NCBI RefSeq assembly: GCF_036320965.1
Contig: NC_092235.1
Location: 2,241,346 to 2,305,345, forward strand
DNA length: 64,000 nucleotides
Source of the DNA: Panulirus ornatus
Lineage: Eukaryota; Arthropoda; Malacostraca; Decapoda; Palinuridae
Reading direction: 5' to 3'
Part shown: one piece after another, positions 44,138 to 57,468 of the stretch
Position numbering within the stretch: position 1 is the first letter of the stretch
Layout of the letters: each line of letters begins with the position of its first letter
Notes under the pieces: model-generated
Seen by the model: only the letters and a program-made list of their open reading frames with translations
Told to the model about the DNA's origin: nothing
The model's database searches: none
Program-made: the position numbers and the translations under genes

Positions 44138-44350
44138 GCAGAAAAGGGTGTGTTGAAATGGTTTGGACATATGGAGATAATGAGTGAGGAAAGATTGCCA
44201 GGACATGTGAAGCGTCTGGGGTAAACCATGGAAAGGTCTGTGAGGCCTTGATGTGTAAAGGGAGCTATGGTTTCGGTGCATTACACAAGACAGCTAGAGA
44301 CTGAGTGTGAACGAATGTGGCCTTTGTTGTGTATTCCTGCCACTGTCTCG
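44138..44350 (+). mobile_element. Short LINE fragment
   Basis: Contains TGTTGAAATGGTTTGG (family WFGHME region), then a deletion to GTGAAGCGTCTGGGGTAAAC, then 3' UTR (CAGCTAGAGACTGAGTGTGA). It fuses to the hydrophobic ORF upstream. Confidence 0.85.
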
Positions 44351-44395
44351 CTGTCTGTGTATGTATGCGCTGAAATATATATGTACGCATAAGTT

Positions 44396-44408
44396 GTTAT
44401 TATTATTA

Positions 44409-44460
<52 letters not shown>

Positions 44461-44467
44461 CATCATC

Positions 44468-44538
<71 letters not shown>

Positions 44539-44632
44539 CATTATTATTATTTATTATTATTATCATATTATCATTACTATTATTATTGTCATTACTATTA
44601 TCGTTATCATTATCATTATTACTATTATTCTT
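44396..44632. repeat. (ATT)n/(ATC)n trinucleotide array
   Basis: About 235 bp of ATT with interspersed ATC. The poly-Leu, poly-Ile and poly-Asn frames are by-products. Confidence 0.97.
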
Positions 44633-44635
44633 GCT

Positions 44636-45915
44636 TTGAAGAATGTATGTGAGAAACACTTAGAAATACAGATGGACTTTTGGGTAGCATTTATGGATCT
44701 GGAGAAGGAATAGGATAGGGTGGATACAGATCCTCTGTGGAAGGCAAGTTGCTAGAAGCAGTTAAAAGTTTTTACAAAGGATGTAAGGCATGTGCACAAG
44801 TAGGAAGAGAGGGAAGTGATTGGTTCCTAGTGAATGTCTGTTTGCATCAGGGGTGCGTGGGATCTCCATGGTAAATTTGTTTATGGATGGGGTAGTTAGG
44901 GAGGTGAATGCAAGAGTTTTGGAGAGAGGGGCTAGTATGCAGTCTGTTGTGGATGAGAGGGCTTGGGAAGTGAGTAAGCTGTTGTTCACTGATAATACAG
45001 CGCTGGCGGCTGATTCGGGTGTGAAACTGCAGAAGCTGGTGACTGAGTTTGGTAAAGTGTGTGAAAGAAAAAAGCTGAGAGTAAATGTGAATAAGAGCAA
45101 GGTTATTAGGTTCAGTGGGGTTGAGGGACAAGTTAATTGGAAGGTAAGTTTGAATGGAGAAAAGTGAAGAAAGTGAAGTGTTGTAGATATCTGGGAGTGG
45201 ACTTGATAGCGGATGGAAGGATGGAAGCGGAAGCGAGTCATAGGTTGAGGGAGAGAGCGAAGGTTCTGGGAGCGTTGAAGAATGTGTATGCTGGAGGGAA
45301 AGAATATCATCTCGAAAAGGATAAATGAGTATGTTTGAAGGAATAGTGGTTCCAACAATGTTCTATGGTTGCGAGGTGTGGGCTATAGATAGGATTTTGC
45401 GGAGAAGGTTGGATCTGTAGGAAATGAGATGTTTGAGGGCAATATGTGATGTAAGGTGGTTTGATTAAATAATGAAAGGGCAAGAGAGATGTGTGGTAAT
45501 AAAAAGGGTATGGTTGAGAGAACAGAAGAGGGTGTATTGAAATGGTTTCGTCACATGGAGAGAATGAGTGAGGAAAGATTGACAAAGAGGATATATGTGT
45601 CATTGTTAAAAGGAATGAGGAGAAGTGGGAGACCAAATTGGAGGCGGAAAGATTAAGTGTAAAAAGATTTTGAGCGGTCATTTTCATATACGGCGGGGTT
45701 GCGATGGGAATGGTTAAAGGCAGCAGGTATGGATATGTACATGGGTATATACGTATATGTTTGTGTATGTATTTGTTTGTCTACGTTGAAATGTATAAGT
45801 ATGTATATGTGCGTGTGTGGACGTGTATGTATGTCTATGTGTATGTGGGTCGGTTGGTGCCATTCTTTCGTCTGTTTCCTTGAACTACCTTCTAACGCGG
45901 GAGACAGCGACTAAG
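44636..45915 (+). mobile_element. Older, diverged LINE copy
   Basis: Plus-strand RT from FMDLEK (with a deletion before LLEAVKSFYKGCKAC) through MDGVVREVNARVLERGASM, VTEFGKVCERKKLRVNVNKS and LGVDLIADG to the C-terminus. It ends in the 3' UTR at AACGCGGGAGACAGCGAC. Multiple stops, shifts and small deletions. The catalytic block reads LLFTDNTALAADS, so both Asp of the usual ADD are not retained. More diverged than the copy at 34566. Confidence 0.88.
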
Positions 45916-46259
45916 TATAATAAGATTATCTGGTGGAGGCAATGGTGAAGATCTGTAGGGATTTTCAGAAAAGAAGAATGTTGGGGTGAAGAGAGTGGTG
46001 CGCTAGATGAGACTTGGGAATATGTTATGTACTTCAAAATGTTACAGAAGACTTAAGGAATTTGATTAAACATAATGTTGTTCTGATAGATTATTTGTTT
46101 ATAAGGACTATGTGTTGTGTTGAGCTTTAATGGTTGTTTAAACCAATGCGTTTCAGCTAGAATCAGTAAAGATTATAAGAAATTCAAATAAGGTGATACA
46201 AACAAATCTATATTATCATAAACAACAGAACTTTTCCTTCTCTGGGGATTTAAAAGAAA

Positions 46260-46790
46260 AACAACACAAGAGAGCTAGTTTAAGGCAGGAGTATTTCATT
46301 TTCGTAACAAACTATATACTATTACGTCCCTTTTGTATCATAAATCTTATGTTCACTTTCAACAAATGTCTTGTATCTATAATAAAAATTCGGTATAGAG
46401 ATTTGTTGAATGTTCTCCAGCGAGGCGTTGTATGAGTCTTCGTTAGTGAAGTTCATTTCGTGTAATGGATCATGCAATACAAAGTTGTGTCCATCCACAC
46501 AAGTGTTACACGTCCCAAGTGAAGATATTTCCTAGAAATGGCGTCTATCTAACATAGATACGTCTTCTATAGATATTTGTAAAGCATTCTTCTGAGGGAC
46601 AATACCTAAGACTTTCGTGATAAAGTTGATCAGTTGTAAGTGATCAAGCATTACAAAGGTGTGTCCATTGCCACAGGTGCTAGTGATCCCGGGCGGGTCA
46701 AGGTATTTCACCATCTTTGTTTCCTTAACACTTCTAGTTATATATGTTTCATCCTTGATGTGATCCTTACAATGAGTATTCATTGTTTGT
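46260..46790 (-). repeat. Dispersed repeat R3, inverted copy
   Basis: Reverse complement of parts of 41590-42130, in rearranged order. Confidence 0.55.
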
Positions 46791-47570
46791 AATTCTCTTC
46801 ATCCTTATCATAGCATTAATCAGTTGAAGTGCAGAATACTTAACAGAAACTGACTACTGTATTCTGTTTGAGACATAATGCTATGAAAGATGTTACCGGA
46901 CTCCACCCGTAAGTGGTTATGGTTCACATTCTGGCTTCATGACCTTTAGGTGATAGCCCTTAAATCCACCAACATATATACATCCTGTTATACAACTGAT
47001 GTTACTGTCTGACGTATGTATGGTGCGGCTTGATGACCTTACCTGCTGATGGTCATTAAGTCAAACATGTTATCATGTTGCAAATATCGTGATTCTTATG
47101 TTTTGTTGTGTGGCACAGTTTCTGGTGTAGATATCTTTAATAACCTTTACCAGTTACTATCCAGTATAGTGAACGATAGACAGACTTACGTGTTACGGAC
47201 TCCGTATGATAAACACCTGACGAACTTCAACACAAACATTTATCTGTTGGGTAAGATCAGAGAACGAGTCGTCCAGTGGCAGAACATAAACCTACAACAT
47301 GTAACAACAACAACAACAACAAACAAATGTTATGTGAAGATCTAGTTATTCAAAGTGAGATGATCACAAGGAAGTTAGGGATATAGAAGAGTAGGAGTGA
47401 GGTATAAGGTGGAGGCCCAGCCACCGTGGCTGGTGCTATATAGAGCAGTGAGGGATAACACCATATCTTAACCCCTGGTGATGTGTGAGCTTATAAACAC
47501 TGGTGGTATTTATGGCGGCCACCAACCAGGAAGTAATGTTCACCAGGTATTGCTCTGCTCTACACTGATC
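46791..47570. other. Intergenic
   Basis: No gene recognised. A short (ACA)n run at 47307-47322. Confidence 0.5.
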
Positions 47571-47576
47571 CAACAA

Positions 47577-47868
47577 CTACAAGGATAATGTTGTTATAAC
47601 CTTCTTGATCATGCTGGTTATAGAAGTATTATAGATACATGTTGGTGACACAAGGATAATGTTGTTATAACCTTCTTGATCGTGCTGGTTATAGAAGTAT
47701 TATAGATACATGTTGGTGACACAAGGATAATGTTGTTATAACCTTCTTGATCATGCTGGTTATAGAAGTATTATAGATACATGTTGGTGACACAAGGATA
47801 ATGTTGTTATAACCTTGATCGTGCCAGTTATAGAAGCATTATAGATACATGTTGGTGACACATCATAA
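47577..47868. repeat. 71-bp satellite with alternating units
   Basis: Four copies of ACAAGGATAATGTTGTTATA / ACCTTCTTGATC(A/G)TGCTGGT / TATAGAAGTATTATAGATAC / ATGTTGGTGAC. Units alternate CATG, CGTG, CATG, CGTG. The last copy lacks a few bases. Confidence 0.93.
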
Positions 47869-49069
47869 TGATGGTCTCGTCTGTTGTCCACATAAACACA
47901 GTACTTTACTACAGTACATACAGTAATATAAGTCGTAACAACACTATGTATGTAGTCGTGATTACCGTAACATGTGAGTGGCGAGATTGGATGACGTAAC
48001 GTAACAATATCAGACTTCATCATTCTCAATAGTTTAGGTGGATCATGTAATATTTGGCGTTGCTTCATGTTTTATCAGATGATAAAATGATGGCTGGTCT
48101 AATGACCTTCACAAGTCAATGGTCATTAAATCCCACACAGCAACCAACCACTCAGGATGACCAGGAGGGAGCCACCTGGTGCAGACCAAGTGTACCAGCC
48201 TGGTGGAGAGGATCAACTGCTCCACCTCAGGATAAGAGCTGCTCAAGTTCTGTAGTGAGGGACACTCCAAGTGGCATGTGAAACTACCAGTCTTAGTTAT
48301 AAACTACCGCCCGGCTGGCCGGTGGGTGGGTGGCTGTGACCAACATGAACCCAGGGGCCACACACACACCGCCCACTGACCTGACCACCGGCCGGTGGGT
48401 GTGGCCAACATGAACCCACGGGCTACACACACACACAGACACACACACACACACACACACACCGCCCACTGACATGACCACCACCACTGTGACCTGACCA
48501 CGTGTGGCATGTAGCTCATCCTTGGACAACATTAATGAAATACCTAGACAGAATTTCTATGTTAGATAAAAGACATTTCTTGATAGTAAACATAAGAAAT
48601 GATGACGAAAGATAAGGGACGCTATTACAGGTAAATATTTTGTTAAAAAATGAAATACTCTTCCTCAAACTAGCTCCCTGTACTGTATTTTCTTTTACAT
48701 ACCCAGAGGAAAATATATTCTGTGGTTAATCAATATAAATGTTTATGTTTAACAGGTTCTCTATTTCTGATAGTATTTCACTGATTCAGGTTTAAAGACC
48801 TTAGTTCTGAACAACCATTATAATGCAACACAATACATATTTATCATAAACAAATCATTTATCACAATAACCATTATTTTTGTACCAGATTCTTTACGTC
48901 CTCAATCACGTTTGTTAATATATAAGGAATTTTTCCGCCACATTTCAATACATAACATATATCTACACGTGTGGAAATATATGTATATGTTTTTATAAAT
49001 TTTTCTTTGGCTTTTATAATTAAGGTGTAAGATATCCGTCTGAAGAAAATACTAGATAATATTATAGGT

Positions 49070-49150
<81 letters not shown>

Positions 49151-49252
49151 ACATAGGAGTGAAAACATATTTTACACTTACAAGGTTAAGAGACGGGGCA
49201 ACGTGAGTGTACAAATCCTTCCTCAAAAGACTCACGTGATAATGATTAAAGT

Positions 49253-49313
<61 letters not shown>

Positions 49314-50210
49314 CGGCGCCAGGCTGGAGGCGGGGCATCGTGACGTCACAGGCAAGTCCCTCCCCCCGCCAGATCCAAACATGTGTTGTGTCTGGTGATG
49401 GCGGTTCAAGATTTCCCACATTTATATTGATCTTTACATTATCATCCACTCCCAAAGTCACCTGGCATTCTTGTGTTTCAACAACAGACGTGATATATGC
49501 AACACCAGGCAAACATTGTACCATTATCTGATAGGTTAATTGGTGCACAATCAAGAACCAGTGAATTTCATCGCCGCCATAAGTAAGTAAGGAAGGTGAC
49601 TTTAATGATGATAAATACGACCTGGTATGGCTGTGTCTACACACTACCGCCATCTGGTCAACATTGTACATACCAACATTTAAACTGTGACATTCAACCA
49701 CAAGGTTTAAAGTCGCTCATGAAAACGCGAACTTAAAATCTATCCATTTAAATCTACCATTCAGCAATAAACATTTAAACACCGTCATTTTAACGTAAAC
49801 CTTCCAGCTGCGTTATTTTACCAGAGTCCTTTAAGATACGTTATATAAACACAAAACATAAATGTACGTTAAGCTTGTGCAAACCATCATTAAATATCAA
49901 GCTTTTAAATTAAAACTGTAATGAAATTGCGAACTTTTAACTCCGTCAAATTACAGCTATTGTACAAAATGCTCAACTTAACTGACAAATTTTAATGTCA
50001 GTTAATTTAACGATATCCTTTGTGGCTCATCTCTGAAACACAAACCTTTAAAATTTTGTCTCTAAAACTAACCACAACCATCAAGTTCTATATGTGGAAA
50101 GGAAATTTGTATAATCTGTCAAAATTCGTCGTATAACGCGAACTTTTTAACCCTTCTATTTGCCTGGGCCACTCTTCCCTGGCTGCTATTCATATTTTGT
50201 CCTTTTAAAC

Positions 50211-50332
50211 TGTGACTTTATTACACTTTCATTCATTCATCATGACTTTATTACACTTTCATTCATTCATCATGACTTTATTACACTTTCATTCATTCAT
50301 CATGACTTTATTACACTTTCATTCATTCATCA
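50211..50332. repeat. 30-bp tandem repeat, 4 copies
   Basis: Unit TGACTTTATTACACTTTCAT / TCATTCATCA, four copies. I see no matching array at the mirrored position in arm A. Confidence 0.92.
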
Positions 50333-50419
50333 ATTAGTTCGTCTCACTGATATTCCATTCATAAACTTCATTCCTTGCAGCTTATTTTTGACCGCCATGT
50401 TGCTTCCTCAAGGTTTATA

Positions 50420-50890
50420 ATTCTTTGTGTATTTAATAATAGAAGATTCAATGATATTTCTCGTGGTACTGGAATTAGAGTTAATAATGCCATCTCAGTT
50501 ATTAACTCTAACTCAAGTACCACGAGAAATATCATTGAATCTTCTATTACTGAATACACAAAGAATTATAATCTTAATATTAGTGATGGTCTATACAAAT
50601 TGGATAACTTTAATGTTGATAAAATGTGTAAACAATTCACCTTGTCCACATAATAAGTTTATGATACGCTTGTTGTCTGTCTTGGACAATCACATGTTTA
50701 CCATATGGCGTCCTAGCTACGTCTCTTCGTTGTATATTAACTGACTTATATTTCTCTCTTGTGTTTACCATGATGATGTGAGTTTTACACGAAAGTGCAC
50801 TTGGGAACTTATCGTGTTTATTTACCCCGTGGAGTGACTCATAAGAATATACTTGATAACGTGCAAAATTGTGATCCTTTTCAATATACA
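50420..50890 (+). mobile_element. Penelope-like 3' fragment with 5' hairpin (arm B)
   Basis: Counterpart of 8025-8491. The hairpin spans about 50420-50570, the endonuclease C-terminus follows, then the 3' UTR. The hammerhead-like core at 50766-50805 reads ATGATGA, and the stem I strand is ACC instead of CCC, so it is probably inactive. Confidence 0.75.
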
Positions 50891-50906
50891 TATATGTATA
50901 TATATA

Positions 50907-51267
<361 letters not shown>

Positions 51268-51408
51268 TTCAGTATGTTTACTTTCGATAATGAGGGACTA
51301 AGAAGGAGCCAAGCAAGTAAATTTCGTCAAAGACATCTTTCTTTTCTAAACGCTGCCTCGCAAAGATTTTCATTAATTCAAATTGAAGAAACAGACGAAT
51401 TTTCTATT

Positions 51409-51480
51409 GTCTGGTTAGCTCAGTGGTAGAGAGTGAGTCTGACACACTCAAGGTCGTGGGTTCGAGACCCACACCAGACA
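51409..51480 (+). tRNA. tRNA-Val-like, anticodon GAC
   Basis: Partner of 7736-7807. The loop is CTGACAC instead of CTCACAC, so the anticodon is GAC (codon GUC). The D-stem is GCTC/GAGA with one lost pair. GAC is not the usual eukaryotic Val anticodon, so this copy is probably a pseudogene. Confidence 0.65.
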
Positions 51481-52008
51481 GTTTTTGTCTTTTTCTTTTT
51501 TCATTTTGTCCGCATCACATGTGTGCAACATTCAGTATGTTCGTCCAACGTTATAGTGAAGATCTTCACAATAAATTGTGGTTTTCGACCTTATCTGAAA
51601 GGGTCAGGTCCACCAAGACGTCCTTGAAATCTTCCAGAAGCTTCTGGCGATCCTCCTCCAACTGCTGGGCACATCAGAGTTAACATGGGCCGGACATCGG
51701 TTGTGGAACGACTTAATCTACTTCCGGTAGTTAGCAGGGAGGATAATGAGGGCTCTGACCTCATACCAGGTCAGCTTAGTTCCAGTCTATTGCTTAGTTC
51801 CAGTCTATTGCTTAGTTCCAGTCTATTGCAACGAAAATAAAAAAGTAAAACTCATTTCTTCGTGGAAAATTGATAGGAAAACACGACAGCAACATGGAGA
51901 CTTACCCTGTGGTTATTTTGCCGGCAAGTCGGCAACGGTCGGTCAAACAGTATTTTGCCGTGGTAATCTCAGTGCTTCATATAATACTATGTCACAAAAT
52001 ATGTTCTT

Positions 52009-52080
52009 GGGGGCATAGCTCAGTGGTAGAGCACTCGCTTGGCATGCGAGAGGACCCGGGTTCAAACCCCGGCGCCTCCA
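52009..52080 (+). tRNA. tRNA-Ala(GGC)-like gene
   Basis: Partner of 7119-7190. Anticodon stem CTCGC/GCGAG pairs fully here, loop TTGGCAT, anticodon GGC. The acceptor is GGGGGCA/CGCCTCC, with a lost pair at the last position and one G-T pair. Confidence 0.72.
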
Positions 52081-52113
52081 TTTTTTATTTGGGAAATTCA
52101 TTGTTCTCAGTCT

Positions 52114-52116
<3 letters not shown>

Positions 52117-52183
<67 letters not shown>

Positions 52184-52188
52184 TATAT
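52117..52188. repeat. (TA)n array, empty site of the arm A LINE
   Basis: About 70 bp of TA joining the tRNA-Ala side to the 5S SINE. In arm A a 0.9-kb LINE lies at this position. Confidence 0.92.
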
Positions 52189-52406
52189 CGTCCGATCAGT
52201 CAAGTTAAGCAGCGTTGGGTCTGGTTAGTACTTGGATGGGTGACCGTCTGGGAACACCAGATGCTGTTATCCCTGGGGATAGGGAAGAAAGTATACTTGC
52301 CACGTATTCCCTGCGTGTCGTACAAGGCGACTAAAAAGGGAGGGAGCGGGAGGCGGGAAATCCTTCCCTCTCATTTTCAATTTTCCAAAAGACGGAACAG
52401 AGAAGA
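52188..52406 (+). mobile_element. 5S rRNA-derived SINE, copy 2
   Basis: Plus-strand partner of 5847-6064. The 5S-like part is 52188-52268 (CGTCCGATCA ... GTTAAGCAGCGTTGGG ... GGATGGGTGACCG ... GGGAACACC). The body follows, with GTGTCGTACAAGGCGACTAA and GACGGAACAGAGAAG at the end. The internal control region is complete. The 5S head starts at the boundary with (TA)n. Confidence 0.8.
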
Positions 52407-53461
52407 TATAAAGATATTGTAAAGATGTAACTAATATAAGATATAAGAATGAATGGAAGATACGGATGTAGCTGAAACAAGGAGTAATGAAGATTAAGGC
52501 GCAATGAAAATTATTCTGTAGTCAAGATAGATATATAAGTTGAGATTTTATATTGAACATCAAGAAGTAATGATAATGATGAGACTGTAGTGAAGATGAG
52601 GGTGTAGTTCGGGAGTAGTGACAATTGCCTTTACAATGATAATAAGGAGGTAACACAATGAGGAACACAAACTTTACAAAGCTACGTTCAAGTCAGACTT
52701 TGAACTAAGTTTGGTAAACAGAAGGATGATGTTAAGATGAGAGTGTAGTGAGGAAGAGTATAGTGATGATAAGGATATTGTCAAGATAGGTTGTACTGAA
52801 GAAAAGGATGTAGTGAAGATACGAATGTAGTAGAGATAAGGGTTAGTAAAGAGTGAAGTTTGTTCAAAATGATTATGTAGTGAAGATAAGAACTATCTTT
52901 AGTGAACATTAGGGAGTACAATGATGATGGTATGGTAGAAATAACGGTGTAGTGAAGAAGAGGGTATAGTGAAGATATTATTTAGTGAAAATAAGCTAGT
53001 AGTGAAGATACACGTTAGTGAATATGAGGTTGTAGTGAACTTAACCTTATTAACCTGATCCCCCAAATCCTCCAAACAACGTTCAAGGGCGGATCCAAAG
53101 CCAACCGAAAAGGTTATTTCTCTGTGTATTGTTAGTGGTGGTGGTGTGTGTAGGTGTGTGTAATCATCTATCTGACCTCGTAGGGCCCCGTGTAAGTACG
53201 TTGTTTGTGTGAGCGGGTAAAATCTAAAGCCTTCCTTGAAACCAGCTCAGTCAAGATAAGGTCATATGAAGATGAGGTTGTAGCGAAGATTGTAATGAGC
53301 CTTGCAGAGTAGAGATGAGGGGATTAAGGAGGAGATATATAGTAAAGAAAATTATATTTAACTCAAAGGATTCAAGCTAGGTGCAGGGTCGGCCTACGGG
53401 CTTGAACTTACATTTTAGGTCAAAGGCATCACCAGTACACCTAGGCATGCCTTAATGTTAT

Positions 53462-53509
<48 letters not shown>

Positions 53510-53522
53510 TATTACATACATT

Positions 53523-53547
53523 ATATCTGGGAGTGGATCTGGCAGCG
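53523..53547 (+). mobile_element. LINE scrap at the gap edge
   Basis: TATCTGGGAGTGGATCTGGC matches the LGVDLAA codons of the LINE (compare 6240-6262). The contig stops inside this element, as expected when a repeat breaks an assembly. Confidence 0.8.
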
Positions 53548-53647
53548 NNNNNNNNNNNNNNNNNNNNNNNNNNNNNNNNNNNNNNNNNNNNNNNNNNNNN
53601 NNNNNNNNNNNNNNNNNNNNNNNNNNNNNNNNNNNNNNNNNNNNNNN
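53548..53647. other. Assembly gap, exactly 100 N
   Basis: 100 N. Block E starts immediately after, at the position equivalent to about 22930 in block D. Confidence 1.
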
Positions 53648-53926
53648 ACCTGCTGGTGGACTACAGCCTTCGCTCTTCCATGCTACATCCCTAACGACCT
53701 GGGGGTTGTGGAGCAGCCATCCTTACTACCAACCGTAGGTTGGTTTTTCTTTCGTTTCTTTTGCTACACCATTCTGTTGTGCTTGATGCAAAATTCCTTT
53801 TTCCTCTCTTCGATACAACCTCCACCGAATACGTCTGCTGTGGGTCCGTTTGCTTTCATGCAATACACCTCTGAGCCAATTGGGCTGCCGGTCAACCTTC
53901 GGTTGTAGTAAAAGTTTATATATAGA

Positions 53927-54690
53927 ATAATGTTGATTATCAACAGCAGCCAAGCCATTCCTCCCTCCTTGCCTGCAGAGTCCTTGATTTTCTTGAAATT
54001 TCTACGAGATTCTGGTAAGAAAAATACCATTGAGAGACGATTGTTAGAACGCAGTTCAGTTTAAGTTTGTTGGGATGGTTCTTTACTGTGTCGTATCAGC
54101 CAGATGGGTATTTATTTCACAGTTTTCGTTAAAGTTTTTTTCTAGAAGCATTATCTAGAGCACTATTTTCCATATGATTATCATTTTTGTTGTTTATAGT
54201 TTCATTATAATCATTAGTTTTTTGTTATTGTTTGAAGTTCAGATATTTGATGTTTGTTTGTGATTCCCTGAAGCGTCTGACATCTTGCTAGAAGACCTTC
54301 TGGTCACAATATTTCTGCACTGGGGTATTTTATCGTATCATTTAGCAGGTTTTGTTCTTATCTTGCTTACATTAAGTCTACTGAGGTTTCCCAATGCTGG
54401 TTGAACAAATCCAGCAACAGAGATAGCTAAAATACAGTATTGATGAAACTTATCTATCTATATACCGATCTAAATATCGCTCAAGTCAATCTATCAACTA
54501 ACTATCTATCTATCTATATATCTATCTATATCTGAAATCAACAATGATAAATCATTGATATAGGAAAGTATAACAACGTCCTCTCAATGGCAATTATCTC
54601 ACCAGAATCTTCTAGAACCTTCCAGAAAACTATGAACTCTGCAGGCAAGGAGGGAGGAATGGTCTCTGGCTATTGATAAAACCATATTAT
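53927..54690. mobile_element. Terminal-inverted-repeat unit X (block E)
   Basis: Copy of 23224-24010, with many small deletions in its left half. Confidence 0.6.
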
Positions 54691-54795
54691 TCCATATATA
54701 TGTTTATATATACATATTTATGTATATATATGAATGTATATATAACGTACAGAATAATGCGGCCATTATCAGTATCGAAGAAAACTGAAAAGATG

Positions 54796-54867
54796 AGGTC
54801 CCACCGAGATTCGAACTCGGATTGCTGGATCCAGAGTCCAGAGTGCTAACCCTTACACCATGGGACC
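54796..54867 (-). tRNA. tRNA-Gln(CTG)
   Basis: Counterpart of the CTA-anticodon copy at 24119. All stems pair, loop CTCTGGA, anticodon CTG. Apart from the two loop bases the two copies appear identical. Confidence 0.88.
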
Positions 54868-55392
54868 TGATAAGAAAAGATGTGATTTCATCTAAATGTT
54901 TTACATATAATCAACCAGAGGCCATTCCTCCCTCCCTGCCTGCAGGGTTCAAGGTTTTCTAGAAGGTTCTCGAAGATTCTGGTAAGATCATTACCTTTGA
55001 GAGGTCGTCGTTAGATGACAGTCAGGTTCACTCTATGGTTGGTGTTTGTAGTTGGTTGTCCGAGGATGTTGTTATACTTGATCAATTTTGTAATTGTTGA
55101 CTTTCAGGTAGGAAGTACTTATTTACGATGCATCCTTGTACTCACAACAACCTTATGAGTCACTTCAAGATTTATCTGCACTACAACTTTATCTTCACTA
55201 CACCATTAAGGTTGAAGTCAATGGTCACATTCACTACAATCTCAACACGACTGGTCTTATACCTAACCCATATCATAACAACATCCATGTACATGTACTT
55301 CTTGCAGAATAAAACAGATATCACTGATTTCTGTGAAAGTTGATATATACAGCATTACGTATCTATCAATCTATCTAATATCTGTTTTTTAC

Positions 55393-55423
<31 letters not shown>

Positions 55424-55614
55424 CCCTTCTAAATCAGAAAGTCAACAACAATATCATTAATAATACGTATAACTACGTCCTCTCAATGGCAGTTCCTACC
55501 CAGAATCTTCGAGAACCTTCTAGAAAACCTTGAACCCTGCAGGCAGGGAGGGAGGAATGGCCTCTGGTTGATTATATGTAAAACATTTAGATGAAATCAC
55601 ATCTTTTCTTATCA

Positions 55615-55686
55615 GGTCCCATGGTGTAAGGGTTAGCACTCTGGACTCTGGATCCAGCAATCCGAGTTCGAATCTCGTTGGGACCT
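55615..55686 (+). tRNA. tRNA-Gln(CTG)
   Basis: Right-arm copy, identical in structure to 24937-25008, including the T-stem mismatch (CCGAG/CTCGT). Confidence 0.85.
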
Positions 55687-56956
55687 CACCTTTTCAGTTT
55701 TCTTAGAAACTGATGATGGAACTGAGCCATGTAGTTGTCCTTCGATGGACATATATTTCTTACGGCCCACCATTTTATTTAAGTATGAAGATCTCACGGC
55801 AGAGAGGAAACGTGTGATATTCAAAATCAAAAGCCGCAATTGCCCTCATGGTAATGTTCGACATGTTTGCAGACAGATGACACAGACATGTGAGAAATTA
55901 GACAAATATGGACGTTCCTGGTTGCTGTATAGCCTAGGTTTATTATCACTTGTAATGAAGGAGAAATGTTGCACATTATTCCACACCTTTTTATTTAGGC
56001 TAGGTTAGCTAGGATGACTAGGGTCCATAACGTAACAGAGCTGGGAAATGCATCATATCGGATCTGTATTTGTGCAAAATGGCGCAAGTTTGTGGAAGTG
56101 ATTTACGTAATGCCGGAGAGAATCCACCTCCACCAGACATAATGTCTAAGACCAAACAATATCTGCTGTTGGACGAGCAGGAGACATTAGACCAATATAT
56201 TCCTGTAGTTTACTGCTCTTCCCAAACACGCAGCAAGACATTCGTAAAAGCGTTAAACTGAACTTTTCCATCGGTTTTCATATCTTTAATTACTTACACC
56301 AGTTCCAACAAATGGAAAAAATCATTTGAAAAATTAGAAATTATTTGCCTATAAAAAGCATTTTGATCGATCGCACCAAATATTCAATTATTTCTGTATC
56401 CGACAAAATATTCAGTCACTCCTATATCCGACATTTTTCCTGCTGGCTGGTGCCGTTAAAGTCATATGGTAATTTACCGCAATTAGATTATAGATATATT
56501 CATCTATATGGAATGGCTCAGCGTGAAGAAACATATATATATTCACTAAATCCTCCTCTTCACTACACTCCCATCTTCACTACATAGTTCTAACACAACA
56601 TCTTGACTACACCATTGTACGACCACATTATCATATCATTGTGTTCTTATCTTCACCACAGCCTCGGCAAAATTGATGTTTTCTTTACACATCAGGGTAG
56701 ATGGCCATCTTTATGATGACAGAAAACACACATAACATATTAAACCACTTATCTTTAGTCACTTTAATCTAATTTCTGCTGATAAAAACGAATTATAATG
56801 ACAATCCTTGTGTTCTGTGACGGGACATTGCACGGGTGAAGGAACTGTTGTCAGGCACATGTATTAAACTATTGAGAAATAAACTTAACTGTATTAAAGT
56901 ATTGACTTCACTATATTAGACTTCTCTATATTAAACTATGCTAGGATATGATCAGT

Positions 56957-57000
56957 TCCCAGGTTATATAAGGCGGGAGCCGGGACCGAGAGCATCATTT
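56957..57000 (+). promoter_or_regulatory. Core promoter of the acidic repeat gene (block E)
   Basis: Same as 26280-26323: TATATAA at 56965-56971 and TCATTT at 56995-57000. Confidence 0.72.
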
Positions 57001-57082
57001 GAGCTGTGACCTCTGTCGAGTGAACATCTCTGCTCCGCCTTGCAAGCTCCCTCAACCTTTCCTCGAACACTTCAATATAATA

Positions 57083-57388
57083 ATGTTCACCAAGGAAGTA
57101 GGACGATCCTCCTTTGTCCAGGAGATGGAATTTGAATATGTCCATGTATTTGACATGGGCTATGGCTGTGTGGACATGGAAGTGGAATACCCAGACGTGG
57201 AAGTGATGGATGGAGTGGAATTTGGCTGTGTGGATATGGAGGTGGAATACCCAGACGTTGAAGAGATGGATGGAGTGGAATTGGTGGAATACCCGGACGT
57301 GGAAGTCATGGATGGAGTGGAATTTGGCTGTATGGATATGGAGGTGGAATACCCAGAAGTGGAATTGGAGGAAATGGAATATGGGTGA
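57083..57388 (+). CDS. Small acidic protein with internal repeats (block E)
   Basis: Second copy of 26406-26711, same 101-residue product from the ATG at 57083. No coding change was noticed between copies. The 3' flank differs by one base (GTATGAACG against GTATGACCG). Confidence 0.65.
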   Translation: MFTKEVGRSSFVQEMEFEYVHVFDMGYGCVDMEVEYPDVEVMDGVEFGCVDMEVEYPDVEEMDGVELVEYPDVEVMDGVEFGCMDMEVEYPEVELEEMEYG

Positions 57389-57468
57389 AGCTGGTATGAA
57401 CGCCATATGGATTTGGTGAAGGTTGACCTCGTAATGTGTTGACGTAAAATAGGTCAACCACTGTGACC

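Larger units (their letters stand above)
54789..55694. mobile_element. Terminal-inverted-repeat unit Y (block E)
   Basis: Copy of 24112-25016, with a tRNA-Gln in each arm. Both tRNAs have anticodon CTG here. Confidence 0.68.
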
